NCBI GenBank assembly: GCA_003249625.1 | Contig: QKII01000477.1 | Coordinates: 1 to 17,750 of the forward strand | DNA length: 17,750 bases | Reading direction: 5' to 3' | Source of the DNA: Propionivibrio sp. | GTDB lineage: Bacteria > Pseudomonadota > Gammaproteobacteria > Burkholderiales > Rhodocyclaceae | In this document: piece by piece, positions 1 through 6,864 of the stretch | Numbering within the stretch: the stretch's first letter is position 1 | Layout: each line of letters begins with the position of its first letter | The notes under the pieces: model-generated | What the model was told of the DNA's origin: nothing | The model's input: the letters and a program-made list of their open reading frames with translations, nothing else | Database searches by the model: none | Made by a program: the position numbers and the translations under genes

Positions 1-137
1 TCGTAGGGCTGGGTGAGCAGGGCGCTCAGCGCGTGGTCGCCGCGCTCGACGACATCGACGACGAAGCCCGACTGACGGAGAGTCTTGGCGACCCAGATGG
101 AGAGTTCGGCGTGATCTTCGACGAGCAACAGGCGCAT
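1..137 (-). CDS. tctD: TctD-like OmpR-family response regulator, N-terminal fragment
   Basis: The minus strand from an ATG at 137 reads MRLLLVEDHAELSIWVAKTL and continues off the left edge, giving 45 complete codons. Seen: the beta-1 strand LLLVEDH with the acidic pair (E7, D8) that forms the Mg2+ pocket of receiver domains, followed by helix alpha-1. The phospho-acceptor Asp and the DNA-binding domain lie outside the window. Known: OmpR-family regulators named TctD control tctCBA tricarboxylate transporters together with the TctE sensor kinase. The divergent position next to tctCBA here makes this assignment likely. The kinase gene would be expected further left. No convincing Shine-Dalgarno sequence is visible before the ATG. 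A QseB or other OmpR-family paralogue cannot be excluded from the fragment alone. Confidence 0.8.
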   Translation of the reverse strand, partial: MRLLLVEDHAELSIWVAKTLRQSGFVVDVVERGDHALSALLTQPY

Positions 138-231
138 GGCGGACCGGAGGAGGTTTTCTCTGGGATGTTTCGATCGGGGCGTTTAAGATAACCGGATTTC
201 GGCCGGCAGGCCAGATTGGGAGAGGATGGTC

Positions 232-1317
232 ATGTTCGGGAAACGTCCCTGGCACGGCATTGCGAGCGCACTGCTCATGACGCTCGCCGCTTTCGCTCCG
301 GCCGCGCAGAGCGGTACCGTGGTCATCTACGCGGCGGCCGACCTGGATGTCATCGAACCACTGATCGTCGATTTCGAACAGACACACCCGCACATCCAGG
401 TCGAATACCATGACCTGCAGACAACCGACTTGTATGAACGCTTTCTCGCCGAGGTCGGACCGGGGGGACGGGCCGATGTGGTCTGGAGTTCGGCGATGGA
501 CCTGCAGATGAAGCTTGTCAATGACGGGCACGCACGACCGTACAGCTCGGATGAGACGTCTGCCCTGCCGGGGTGGGCAAAATGGAAGAACGAGGCTTTC
601 GGCACGACCTTCGAGCCTGTCTGTTTCGCCTACAACCGGGAGAAGTTGAGTGCCGAGCATGTCCCCCAGTCGCATGCCGAACTGGCAAGGATGCTCCGCG
701 AAAATCCCGAGCGCTACCGTGACCGATTGGCGACCTACGATCCACATCGTGCCGGTCTGGGCTACCTGCTGCATACCCAGGATCTTGAAGCCAATCCGGT
801 GGTTTTCTGGACCCTGATCGAGGAGATGGCCCGAGTCGGATTGAGTATCGAACCGACCACCACACAGATGCTCGACAGAATCGTCAACGGCAAGTCCGAG
901 TTGGGCTACAACGTCCTGTGCTCCTACGCCAAGGCCCGGAGCAGCCTTGATTCACGCGTCGGCAGCGTCATGCCGCGCGACTACACGCTCGTGATGAGTC
1001 GCATCGCCTTCATCAGCCGCTATGCGCCGCACCCGGACGAAGCGGAAGAGTGGCTGGATTACGTACTCTCCAAACGGGGACAAACCATCCTGAGTCTGAT
1101 CGGACTGCATTCGGTACGCAACGACGTTGAGGGGGATTCTTCGGCGGCGTCGCTACGGCGGCGCCTGGGCAAGGCATTTCGTCCCATCGTGCTCAATACC
1201 GGCCTGCTGACCTATGTCGACCAGAGCAAGCGAAAGCTGTTTCTCGCCCAATGGGACACAGCACTCGGCCGTGCCGCCGCAAAGGAAGGCAGCGCGCGGC
1301 GTCCACAACAAGAATAA
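232..1317 (+). CDS. Periplasmic solute-binding protein (iron/thiamine ABC type), orphan, possibly a sensor partner of TctDE
   Basis: About 361 residues. The start at 232 is preferred over the in-frame ATG at 226 because GAGAGG at 220-225 is then 6 bases upstream. A signal peptide is visible (basic KR near the start, hydrophobic ALLMTLAAFAPA, probable cleavage near AQS-GT). The mature protein begins TVVIYAAADLDVIEPLIVDFE, a typical first strand and helix of type-1 binding proteins of the Fe3+/AfuA-like group. Later parts (ADVVWSSAMDLQMKL, FEPVCFAYN, the C-terminal SRIAFISRYAPHPDEAEEWLDYVLS) fit the same family. No ABC permease or ATPase gene is near. It lies between a divergent TctD-like regulator and tctCBA. 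The family includes PgtC, a periplasmic regulator of phosphoglycerate uptake that works with a two-component system, so a sensory role is a reasonable inference. A plain orphan transporter subunit is the alternative. Confidence 0.8.
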   Translation: MFGKRPWHGIASALLMTLAAFAPAAQSGTVVIYAAADLDVIEPLIVDFEQTHPHIQVEYHDLQTTDLYERFLAEVGPGGRADVVWSSAMDLQMKLVNDGHARPYSSDETSALPGWAKWKNEAFGTTFEPVCFAYNREKLSAEHVPQSHAELARMLRENPERYRDRLATYDPHRAGLGYLLHTQDLEANPVVFWTLIEEMARVGLSIEPTTTQMLDRIVNGKSELGYNVLCSYAKARSSLDSRVGSVMPRDYTLVMSRIAFISRYAPHPDEAEEWLDYVLSKRGQTILSLIGLHSVRNDVEGDSSAASLRRRLGKAFRPIVLNTGLLTYVDQSKRKLFLAQWDTALGRAAAKEGSARRPQQE

Positions 1318-1337
1318 GAATTCTCCTTACGCGTTTC

Positions 1338-1370
1338 TGAAAGATTGTTGAAAGGTCGATCGGATAGATT
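1338..1370 (+). promoter_or_regulatory. Candidate TctD operator and tctC promoter
   Basis: TGAAAG occurs at 1338-1343 and again at 1349-1354, an exact direct repeat with an 11-base period. OmpR-family regulators usually bind tandem sites of about 11 bp, one helical turn. A weak -10-like hexamer TAGATT lies at 1365-1370 with no good -35 at normal distance, so the repeat covers the place where an activator would substitute for a -35. The site lies in the 143-base gap before tctC. The assignment to TctD is inferred from position only. Confidence 0.4.
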
Positions 1371-1460
1371 GGCGTCTCATCCCGGAGAAGGGTCCGTCAG
1401 GCAGCATTGCCGAATCAATCGCCGGTGGTTGAAACCGAGATCTTATGGAGGAACAAACGC

Positions 1461-2450
1461 ATGAACAAGAAATGGACATTGCTGGGTGGATTGCTTGCTT
1501 CGATCGTCATGGCCGGTTCGGCAGGCGTGGCATCTGCCGCTGACTGGAAACCGACCAAGCCGATCGAAATCATCGCGCCGGCAGGCCCGGGCGGCGGCTG
1601 GGATCTCCTGGCGCGGACAGTGCAAAAAACGCTGACCGAAGAGAAACTGGTTGATCAGCCCGTTCTGGTCACCAACAAGCCGGGGGGCGGTGGCGCCGCG
1701 GGCTGGAACTATCTGAAGGGTAAATCCGGCCAAGGCGAGTTTCTGGCGGCCAACTCCCCGCTGATCCTGCAGAACAATATTCTCGGCAAGAGCGACCTGA
1801 CCTTCAAGAACTTCTACATGGTCGCCAACCTGATGGCGGAATGGGAAGTCATTGCGGTCAAGGCCGATGCACCGTGGAAGAACGGCAAGGAATTCTTCGA
1901 AGCAATGAAGAAGGACCCGTCCCACATGCACGTCGGCGTCGGCCCGGCACTCGGCAACGATGACCACATCCAGATGCTGATGCTGGCCAAGGCTTACGGC
2001 GTTGATCCGAAGAGCGTCAAGTTCGTCGTTTATCCGAAGACTGCGTCGGAACAGATCCCGGCTCTGCTGGGTGGCCATATCCAGGCGATCACCATCAGCC
2101 TGGGTGAGACGATCGAGCAGGTCAAGGCCGGCAAGATCCGCATCATCGGCGTCAGCTCGGAAAATCGCGTTGGCGTGATCAAGGACGTACCCACCTGGAA
2201 GGAACAGGGCGTGGACTTCGTCTTCCCGCACTGGCGTGGCATCCAGGCTGCTCCTGGCCTCTCGGCCGAGCAGAAGAAGTTCTGGGACGACACCATCGCC
2301 AAGATGGTGCAGACCCCGACCTGGAAGAAGGCTCTGGAGAATCTCGACTGGGATTCGTACTACCAGAACAGCGCCGACTACGACAAGTTCCTGACCAAGC
2401 AGGATGAAGAGATGAAGGGCAGCTTGAAGGCCGTCGGCCTCGTCAAGTAA
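1461..2450 (+). CDS. tctC: TctC, periplasmic substrate-binding protein of tripartite tricarboxylate transporter
   Basis: 329 residues. The start at 1461 is set by GGAGGAA at 1447-1453 and by a clean signal peptide: MNKKWTLLGGLLASIVMAGS with probable cleavage after ASA near residue 27. An upstream in-frame ATG at 1407 would add an implausible 18-residue leader. The mature protein starts with KPIEIIAPAGPGGGWDLLAR, the conserved ligand-loop region of the TctC/Bug family, and continues with the family's two-lobe pattern (NKPGGGGAAGWNYL, the IQAITISLGETIEQVKAGKIRIIGV segment and a late PGLSAEQKKFWDD helix). It captures a carboxylate, possibly citrate or another tricarboxylate, and delivers it to TctAB. 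The exact ligand cannot be read from sequence. It is first in tctCBA, and stem-loops separate it from tctB. Confidence 0.93.
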   Translation: MNKKWTLLGGLLASIVMAGSAGVASAADWKPTKPIEIIAPAGPGGGWDLLARTVQKTLTEEKLVDQPVLVTNKPGGGGAAGWNYLKGKSGQGEFLAANSPLILQNNILGKSDLTFKNFYMVANLMAEWEVIAVKADAPWKNGKEFFEAMKKDPSHMHVGVGPALGNDDHIQMLMLAKAYGVDPKSVKFVVYPKTASEQIPALLGGHIQAITISLGETIEQVKAGKIRIIGVSSENRVGVIKDVPTWKEQGVDFVFPHWRGIQAAPGLSAEQKKFWDDTIAKMVQTPTWKKALENLDWDSYYQNSADYDKFLTKQDEEMKGSLKAVGLVK

Positions 2451-2481
2451 TTCGTTTCACGAAGTTTCCTGCCGAGGTACA

Positions 2482-2582
2482 CCCTGCGCCCGCCGATCAA
2501 GGCGAGTGCAGGGCGTGCCGACAATCGGCAGAACCACAATTTCCCCGAAAACGTCTTGTGTGTGCCGGAAACCGGACACACG
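2482..2582 (+). promoter_or_regulatory. Three consecutive stem-loops in the tctC-tctB intergenic region
   Basis: Hairpin 1 (2482-2513): CCCTGC pairs with GCAGGG, with an inner CGCC/GGCG stem around GATCAA. Hairpin 2 (2516-2530): TGCCGA pairs with TCGGCA around CAA. Hairpin 3 (about 2558-2581): CCGG/CCGG around AAA, extended by GTGTGT/ACACAC with one bulged G. None is followed by a T-run, so they do not look like simple terminators. In a binding-protein-first operon such structures commonly protect the upstream mRNA 3' end or reduce read-through, so that the binding protein exceeds the membrane subunits. That role is inferred here. Confidence 0.55.
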
Positions 2583-2616
2583 CGGCATAGTTGCATCCAA
2601 GGAGGGAGTTTCGAGG

Positions 2617-3090
2617 ATGACAAAGAATCTGACATCTGGAATTCTGGCGGTAGTGATCGGCTTGGCCTATCTGGTCGGGACGTACAACATACCGGTATTC
2701 GACGCAGCCGACGAAGTCGGCCCGCGGGCATTTCCGTTCCTGATCGCGGCGATCGTGATCATTTGTGGCGCCGCATTGATCGTCAACGACTTGCGCAGCA
2801 GCGAACGCAAACCCTTCTCATGGGGCTTCGCCACGAACAGCGGCGTGTGGCTGAGGATTCTCGCCACGATCATCATCGGCATCACCTTCGGCCTCGTGCT
2901 TGACTGGCTCGGCTATCTGATCGCCATGTTCCTGTTCATGCTGCTTGTCTCGTCGATGATCAACGTCGGACGACTCAAGCAGAACCTGATCATCGCCGTG
3001 ACGTTCTCGCTCGTTTCATTCATCGCCTTTGCCGTCATCCTCAAGCTCAGCCTCCCACGCGGCCTGCTTAGCGGCTTCCTTCCCTTCTGA
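2617..3090 (+). CDS. tctB: TctB, small membrane subunit of tripartite tricarboxylate transporter
   Basis: 157 residues from an ATG at 2617, preceded by a strong AAGGAGGGAG at 2599-2608. A longer reading from 2506 would add a non-hydrophobic 37-residue tail that overlaps the intergenic hairpins, so it was rejected. The protein shows the TctB pattern of about four membrane segments: residues about 5-24 (SGILAVVIGLAYLVGTY), about 38-57 (FPFLIAAIVIICGAALIV), about 78-113 (a hydrophobic pair around LDWLGYLIAMFLFMLL) and about 128-147. The motif DEVGPRAFPFLIA after the first segment is typical of the family. TctB is the poorly conserved small subunit that pairs with TctA in the inner membrane. The tctA start follows 14 bases after the stop. 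Confidence 0.92.
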   Translation: MTKNLTSGILAVVIGLAYLVGTYNIPVFDAADEVGPRAFPFLIAAIVIICGAALIVNDLRSSERKPFSWGFATNSGVWLRILATIIIGITFGLVLDWLGYLIAMFLFMLLVSSMINVGRLKQNLIIAVTFSLVSFIAFAVILKLSLPRGLLSGFLPF

Positions 3091-3104
3091 CGGAGACGAG
3101 ATTC

Positions 3105-4589
3105 ATGGACGCAATCTTTCACAACCTGATGCTGGGCCTCGACGTGGCCCTGACACCGATGAACATCATGTGGGTGTTCGTTGGCGGCCTGCTCGGAACA
3201 GTCATCGGCATGCTCCCGGGACTCGGCCCGGCGACAGGCGTCGCCGTGCTCATTCCGATCACCTACGGCATGAATCCCGGTACGGCGCTGATTACCATGT
3301 GCGCCGTCTATTACGGCGCGATGTTCGGCGGCTCGCGGGCCTCGATCATGATCAACACGCCGGGCGACGCTTCGGCGATCGTGACCTGCTTCGACGGCTA
3401 TCCGATGGCCAAGAGCGGACGCGCGGGCACCGCACTCGCCGTGTCGGCGATCGCTTCGTTTGTCGGCGGCATGATCGGGATGATTGGCCTGATATTCCTG
3501 ACTGAACCAGTTGCCTCCTTCGCCCTGAAGTTCGGTCCGGCCGAGAAGTTCTCGCTGATGCTCTTCGCGCTGACTGCAACGATCACCCTGTCCGAAGGCA
3601 GCATCCTCAAGGGCTTCATCGCCATGGGCTTCGGCTTCATGATGTCTACCATCGGCATGGACGCACAATCTGGCTCCGACCGTTTCCTGATGGGCATCGA
3701 GGATCTCCGCGACGGCATCGACTTTCTGGTCATCATGATCGGCTTCTACGCCGTGACCGAGGTCTTCAAGAACTTCGGCGATCTGGAAAAGCAGTACGAC
3801 GTCGACGCCAAGTCGATCGGCAAAGTATGGCTCAAGTGGGCAGAGTTCAAGGCGTCGATCATGCCGATGTTGCGTAGTTCGCCAATGGGCTTCCTCGTCG
3901 GCGTGCTGCCTGGCGCAGGCGGCACGATTGCCACCTTCCTGTCCTATGCCATCGAGAAATCGGTGAGCAAGAAGCCCGAGGAGTTCGGAAAAGGCGCCAT
4001 CGAAGGACTGGCCGGGCCGGAATCGGCGAACAACGCCTGCTCCTGCGGCGCGCTGGTGCCGCTGCTGACGCTCGGCATTCCGGGCTCGGGAACCACAGCG
4101 GTCATGCTCGGCGCGCTGATGATGCTTGGCGTCCGGCCGGGTCCGGTACTCTTCGAACAGCACCCGGAAGTGGCCTGGGGCGTCATCGCCTCGATGCTGG
4201 TCGGAAACGTCGTCCTCCTGCTGATCAACCTTCCGCTGGCCGTGCCGCTCGTCCAACTCCTGAAGATCCCGCAACGCATCATGCTGCCGCTGGTGCTCGG
4301 CATGGGCTTCATGGGCACGTACTTCCTGAACTACAGCTCGTTCGACTTCATCCTGGTATCGATCAGCGCACTCGGCGGCTACATGCTGTCGAAACTGTCG
4401 ATTCCGATCCCGCCGCTGGTGCTGGCGTTGATCCTTGGCGGAATGACCGAGCAGTCGTACCGGAACGCCCTGACGATCGCCAACGGTTCGGCCGGCATCT
4501 TCATCGAGAAGCCGATCTCCCTGACCTTCCTCGTCATGGCTGTCGTCTCGCTGATCTATGCGCTGAAGAAGCACAGGAAGAGCGCGTAA
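3105..4589 (+). CDS. tctA: TctA, large membrane subunit of tripartite tricarboxylate transporter
   Basis: 494 residues, the usual TctA length, starting at an ATG with CGGAG at 3091-3095. It is hydrophobic throughout, with about 11-12 predicted membrane segments. The N-terminal block GGLLGTVIGMLPGLGPATGV, followed by LIPITYGMNPGTALITMCAVYYGAMFGGS, is the family hallmark. A second copy of the glycine-rich motif, FLVGVLPGAGGTIATFLSYA, follows at about residue 265, and LTLGIPGSGTTAVMLGALM at about 325. TctA carries the substrate translocation path and uses the ion gradient, receiving ligand from TctC. It is the last gene of the tct operon, followed within 20 bases by a strong terminator. Antisense open frames inside it are codon-bias shadows. 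Confidence 0.95.
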   Translation: MDAIFHNLMLGLDVALTPMNIMWVFVGGLLGTVIGMLPGLGPATGVAVLIPITYGMNPGTALITMCAVYYGAMFGGSRASIMINTPGDASAIVTCFDGYPMAKSGRAGTALAVSAIASFVGGMIGMIGLIFLTEPVASFALKFGPAEKFSLMLFALTATITLSEGSILKGFIAMGFGFMMSTIGMDAQSGSDRFLMGIEDLRDGIDFLVIMIGFYAVTEVFKNFGDLEKQYDVDAKSIGKVWLKWAEFKASIMPMLRSSPMGFLVGVLPGAGGTIATFLSYAIEKSVSKKPEEFGKGAIEGLAGPESANNACSCGALVPLLTLGIPGSGTTAVMLGALMMLGVRPGPVLFEQHPEVAWGVIASMLVGNVVLLLINLPLAVPLVQLLKIPQRIMLPLVLGMGFMGTYFLNYSSFDFILVSISALGGYMLSKLSIPIPPLVLALILGGMTEQSYRNALTIANGSAGIFIEKPISLTFLVMAVVSLIYALKKHRKSA

Positions 4590-4604
4590 TCAACGCGGCA
4601 CTCC

Positions 4605-4644
4605 CAACGAAAAAACCCCGGCATCGCCCGGGGTTTTTTCGTTG
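4605..4644. terminator. Strong bidirectional Rho-independent terminator after tctA
   Basis: The arms at 4605-4621 and 4628-4644 are perfect inverted repeats of 17 bases: CAACG, six A, CCCCGG, and the complement. The loop is CATCGC at 4622-4627. Because the arm holds an A-run on one side and a T-run on the other, the structure can end transcription from both tctA (plus) and the ptsI transcript (minus). Confidence 0.92.
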
Positions 4645-4663
4645 AAGAAAAGCTGATTCATTG

Positions 4664-4708
4664 AAGATTGGTCATTCCGGCCAAGACTCCCCCGGAATGA
4701 CCAATCTT
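4664..4708. repeat. 17-bp perfect inverted repeat with GTCATTCCGG core
   Basis: AAGATTGGTCATTCCGG at 4664-4680 is exactly complementary to 4692-4708, with an 11-base loop. There is no adjacent T-run in either direction. It lies between the tctA terminator and the ptsI stop codon. It could form the 3' end of the ptsI mRNA. The core resembles the dispersed GTCATTCC/GGAATGAC hairpin repeats found in many proteobacterial genomes, but whether it is repeated elsewhere cannot be seen from this window. Confidence 0.7.
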
Positions 4709-4727
4709 TCAGCGTTTCCCTGGATTA

Positions 4728-6476
4728 TTACTGCTGCCAGGCGTTGAGCCGCTCGATCTGCTCTTCTATCCTGGCTGATTCTTCCAGCCGGATGATCTTC
4801 CGGACAATCGGCTCGATTTCAGATATATCGCTCTGCTTGATGCGCTGCTTGACCGCCGGAATCTGCGCCGGGAACATCGAGAACTGGCGCAGGCCCATGC
4901 CCAGCAGCAGACGGGTGAAGACCGGGTCGCCGGCCATTTCACCGCACATCGAAACAGGGATACCCGCCTTTTCAGCACTGCCGATGACGTGCGAGAGAAG
5001 CATCAGTACCGCCGGGTGCAGCGGGTCGTAGAGGTTGGCAACCTGCTCATCGGTACGATCGATGGCCAGTGTGTACTGGATCAGGTCGTTGGTACCGATC
5101 GACAGGAAATTCAGGCGGCGCAGGAAGACACCGATCGCCAGAGCTGCAGCCGGCACCTCGATCATGCCGCCGACCTCGATGTTCTCGTCAAACGCAATCT
5201 TCTGTCCGCGCAAGCTGGATTTGGCCTGCTCCACCGCCGCCAGCGTCTGGTCCACCTGGAAGGCATGCGACAGCATCGGCACCAGCATCTTCACCTTGCC
5301 GAACTTGGACGCACGCAGGATGGCGCGCAGCTGTGCCTGAAAAACCTTCGGTTCTGCAAGCGACAGGCGGATCGAGCGCAGGCCGAGCGCCGGGTTGTCA
5401 CGCCGGCGTTCATCGATAATCTCGTCCGAGGCCATCTGCTTGTCGTTGCCCAGGTCGAAGGTACGGATGGTCAGCGGGCGGCCTTCCATTCCCTTGACCG
5501 CTTTTCGGTAGGCTTCGAACTGCTCATCCTCGCTCGGCATGTCGCCGCGTCCGAGGAAGATGAATTCGGTACGGAACAGGCCGACGCCGTCGGCCCCGCT
5601 CTCGATGACAGCCTCGACGTCTTGCGGCTCCTCGATGTTCGCCAGCAGGTCGATCTTGACCTTGTCGAGTGTCGTGGCGCGCGCAGTCTTGAGCAGCTTG
5701 AGCTTCGATTTCTCGATCTCGTACTGGCTGCGGCGCAGTTCGTATTCTTCGAGGATGCGCCGGTCGGGATTGACGATAACCACGCCGCGCGTGCCATCGA
5801 CAATCAGCGTTTCCTTGTCGCGAATCAGCTGACGGGCGTTGTGCAAGCCAAGCACCGCAGGGATGCCCATGCCGCGGGCCAGGATCGCGGTGTGCGAGGT
5901 AGCACCGCCGACGTCCGTGACGAAGGAAGCGAAGTTCTGGTCCTTGAAAGCCATCACGTCGGCGGGTGACAGGTCGTGCGCGACGACGATCAGATTCTCG
6001 CCCTTGACGCCCTTGAGGCGGCCACCGATATGGTCGGGGTGCTCGCTCAGTTCGCGAACGACGCGCTCGACCGCCTGGCGCACATCGTAGCTGCGTTCAC
6101 GCAGATACTGATCGTCGACGGCCTCGAACTGTTCGACCAGCACTTCCATCTGCTGCACGATGGCCCACTCGGCATTGCAGCGGCGCTCGCGGATGATCTG
6201 CTTGGGGACTTCCGACAGCTCCGGATCCTCAAGAATCATGCGGTGCAGATCGATGAATGCGCGCATGTCGGCCGGCGACTTCTCCAGGCTGCCCTTCATC
6301 GCATCGAACTCGGCGCGGACACGCAGCATGGCCGCTTCGAAGCGTGCGACTTCCTTTTCCACCATGCGCGGGGCGATCACCAGATGCGAGACTTCCAGGG
6401 TCGCCTGCGAGATCAGGTGCGCCTGTCCGATGGCAATGCCACCGGACACCGCCAGTCCGTGCAGGGTGAAGCTCAT
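4728..6476 (-). CDS. ptsI: PTS enzyme I (phosphoenolpyruvate-protein phosphotransferase)
   Basis: 582 residues from an ATG at 6476, a normal length for enzyme I. A GTG seven codons upstream overlaps ptsH and is less likely. The ATG has AAGGAG at 6489-6494, inside the end of ptsH. The N-terminal HPr-binding domain is followed by the phosphohistidine loop GGATSHTAILARGMGIPAVLG with the active His at about 195. The C-terminal PEP-binding barrel shows GADGVGLFRTEFIF, TIRTFDLGNDKQ, NPALGLRSIRLSL, MIEVPAAAL, SIGTNDLIQYTLAIDR and MCGEMAGDP, the last containing the catalytic Cys. Enzyme I takes phosphate from PEP and passes it to His15 of HPr in the cytoplasm. The gene lies 7 bases after ptsH in the same operon. 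No sugar permease gene is nearby, so a regulatory PTS is likely. Confidence 0.96.
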   Translation of the reverse strand: MSFTLHGLAVSGGIAIGQAHLISQATLEVSHLVIAPRMVEKEVARFEAAMLRVRAEFDAMKGSLEKSPADMRAFIDLHRMILEDPELSEVPKQIIRERRCNAEWAIVQQMEVLVEQFEAVDDQYLRERSYDVRQAVERVVRELSEHPDHIGGRLKGVKGENLIVVAHDLSPADVMAFKDQNFASFVTDVGGATSHTAILARGMGIPAVLGLHNARQLIRDKETLIVDGTRGVVIVNPDRRILEEYELRRSQYEIEKSKLKLLKTARATTLDKVKIDLLANIEEPQDVEAVIESGADGVGLFRTEFIFLGRGDMPSEDEQFEAYRKAVKGMEGRPLTIRTFDLGNDKQMASDEIIDERRRDNPALGLRSIRLSLAEPKVFQAQLRAILRASKFGKVKMLVPMLSHAFQVDQTLAAVEQAKSSLRGQKIAFDENIEVGGMIEVPAAALAIGVFLRRLNFLSIGTNDLIQYTLAIDRTDEQVANLYDPLHPAVLMLLSHVIGSAEKAGIPVSMCGEMAGDPVFTRLLLGMGLRQFSMFPAQIPAVKQRIKQSDISEIEPIVRKIIRLEESARIEEQIERLNAWQQ

Positions 6477-6483
6477 GGTCTGC

Positions 6484-6753
6484 TTACTCTCCTTCACCGA
6501 ACTTGTCCGCGATCAGCTTGAGGATCGCGTCGAGCGCCTCTTGCTCGTCGCCGCCGGTGGTTTCGATCACCACCGTAGAGCCCTTGCCGGCAGCCAGCAT
6601 CATCACGCCCATGATGCTCTTCGCGTTGATCCGGCGGGATCCCTTTTCCATCCAGATGTCGGAGTCGAAACTCCCGGCCAACTGGGTCAGTTTGGCCGAT
6701 GCGCGGGCATGCAGGCCCAGTTTGTTGACGATTTCTGTTTCAGCGCGTGCCAT
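6484..6753 (-). CDS. ptsH: HPr phosphocarrier protein
   Basis: 89 residues, full length for HPr. His15 lies in KLGLHARASAKL and is the residue phosphorylated by enzyme I. Ser46 lies in AKSIMGVMMLAA and is the site used by HPr kinase/phosphorylase in species that have one. The start ATG at 6753 has CAGGAC about 7 bases upstream. The gene is 7 bases before ptsI and 111 bases after the apbE stop. No convincing sigma-70 promoter was found in that gap, so transcription from upstream genes is possible. In many betaproteobacteria a mannose-family EIIA gene directly precedes ptsH, but none is present here. Confidence 0.96.
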   Translation of the reverse strand: MARAETEIVNKLGLHARASAKLTQLAGSFDSDIWMEKGSRRINAKSIMGVMMLAAGKGSTVVIETTGGDEQEALDAILKLIADKFGEGE

Positions 6754-6864
6754 GCGAAAGTCCTGTCGATCGATAAATTATGCGTTGGGGGGCGTCGTGC
6801 ATTCTTCGTTCATTTTAAGGGATTCCCGGCGATGCGGGCGAGACACTAGCTTGATTTGAAGCAC

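Noticed and set aside
153..186. Three GTTT copies spaced exactly 14 bases (153, 167, 181) in the tctD-binding protein gap
   Set aside because: The flanking bases differ and a 14-base period does not fit OmpR-family tandem sites. A four-base match is too short to support an operator.
165..191. Possible 8-codon leader peptide (ATG at 165) after a GGAGGAGG
   Set aside because: The spacing to the purine run is long, the peptide has no regulatory codon pattern, and it overlaps the presumed promoter region.
2913..4574. Minus-strand open frame of 553 codons antisense to tctA
   Set aside because: It is highly charged and low in complexity, covers tctB and tctA, and has no family motif or ribosome site. 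It is a shadow of the TctA coding bias.
4989..5969. Plus-strand open frame of 326 codons opposite ptsI
   Set aside because: It is fully inside ptsI and has no motif. It is a codon-bias shadow.
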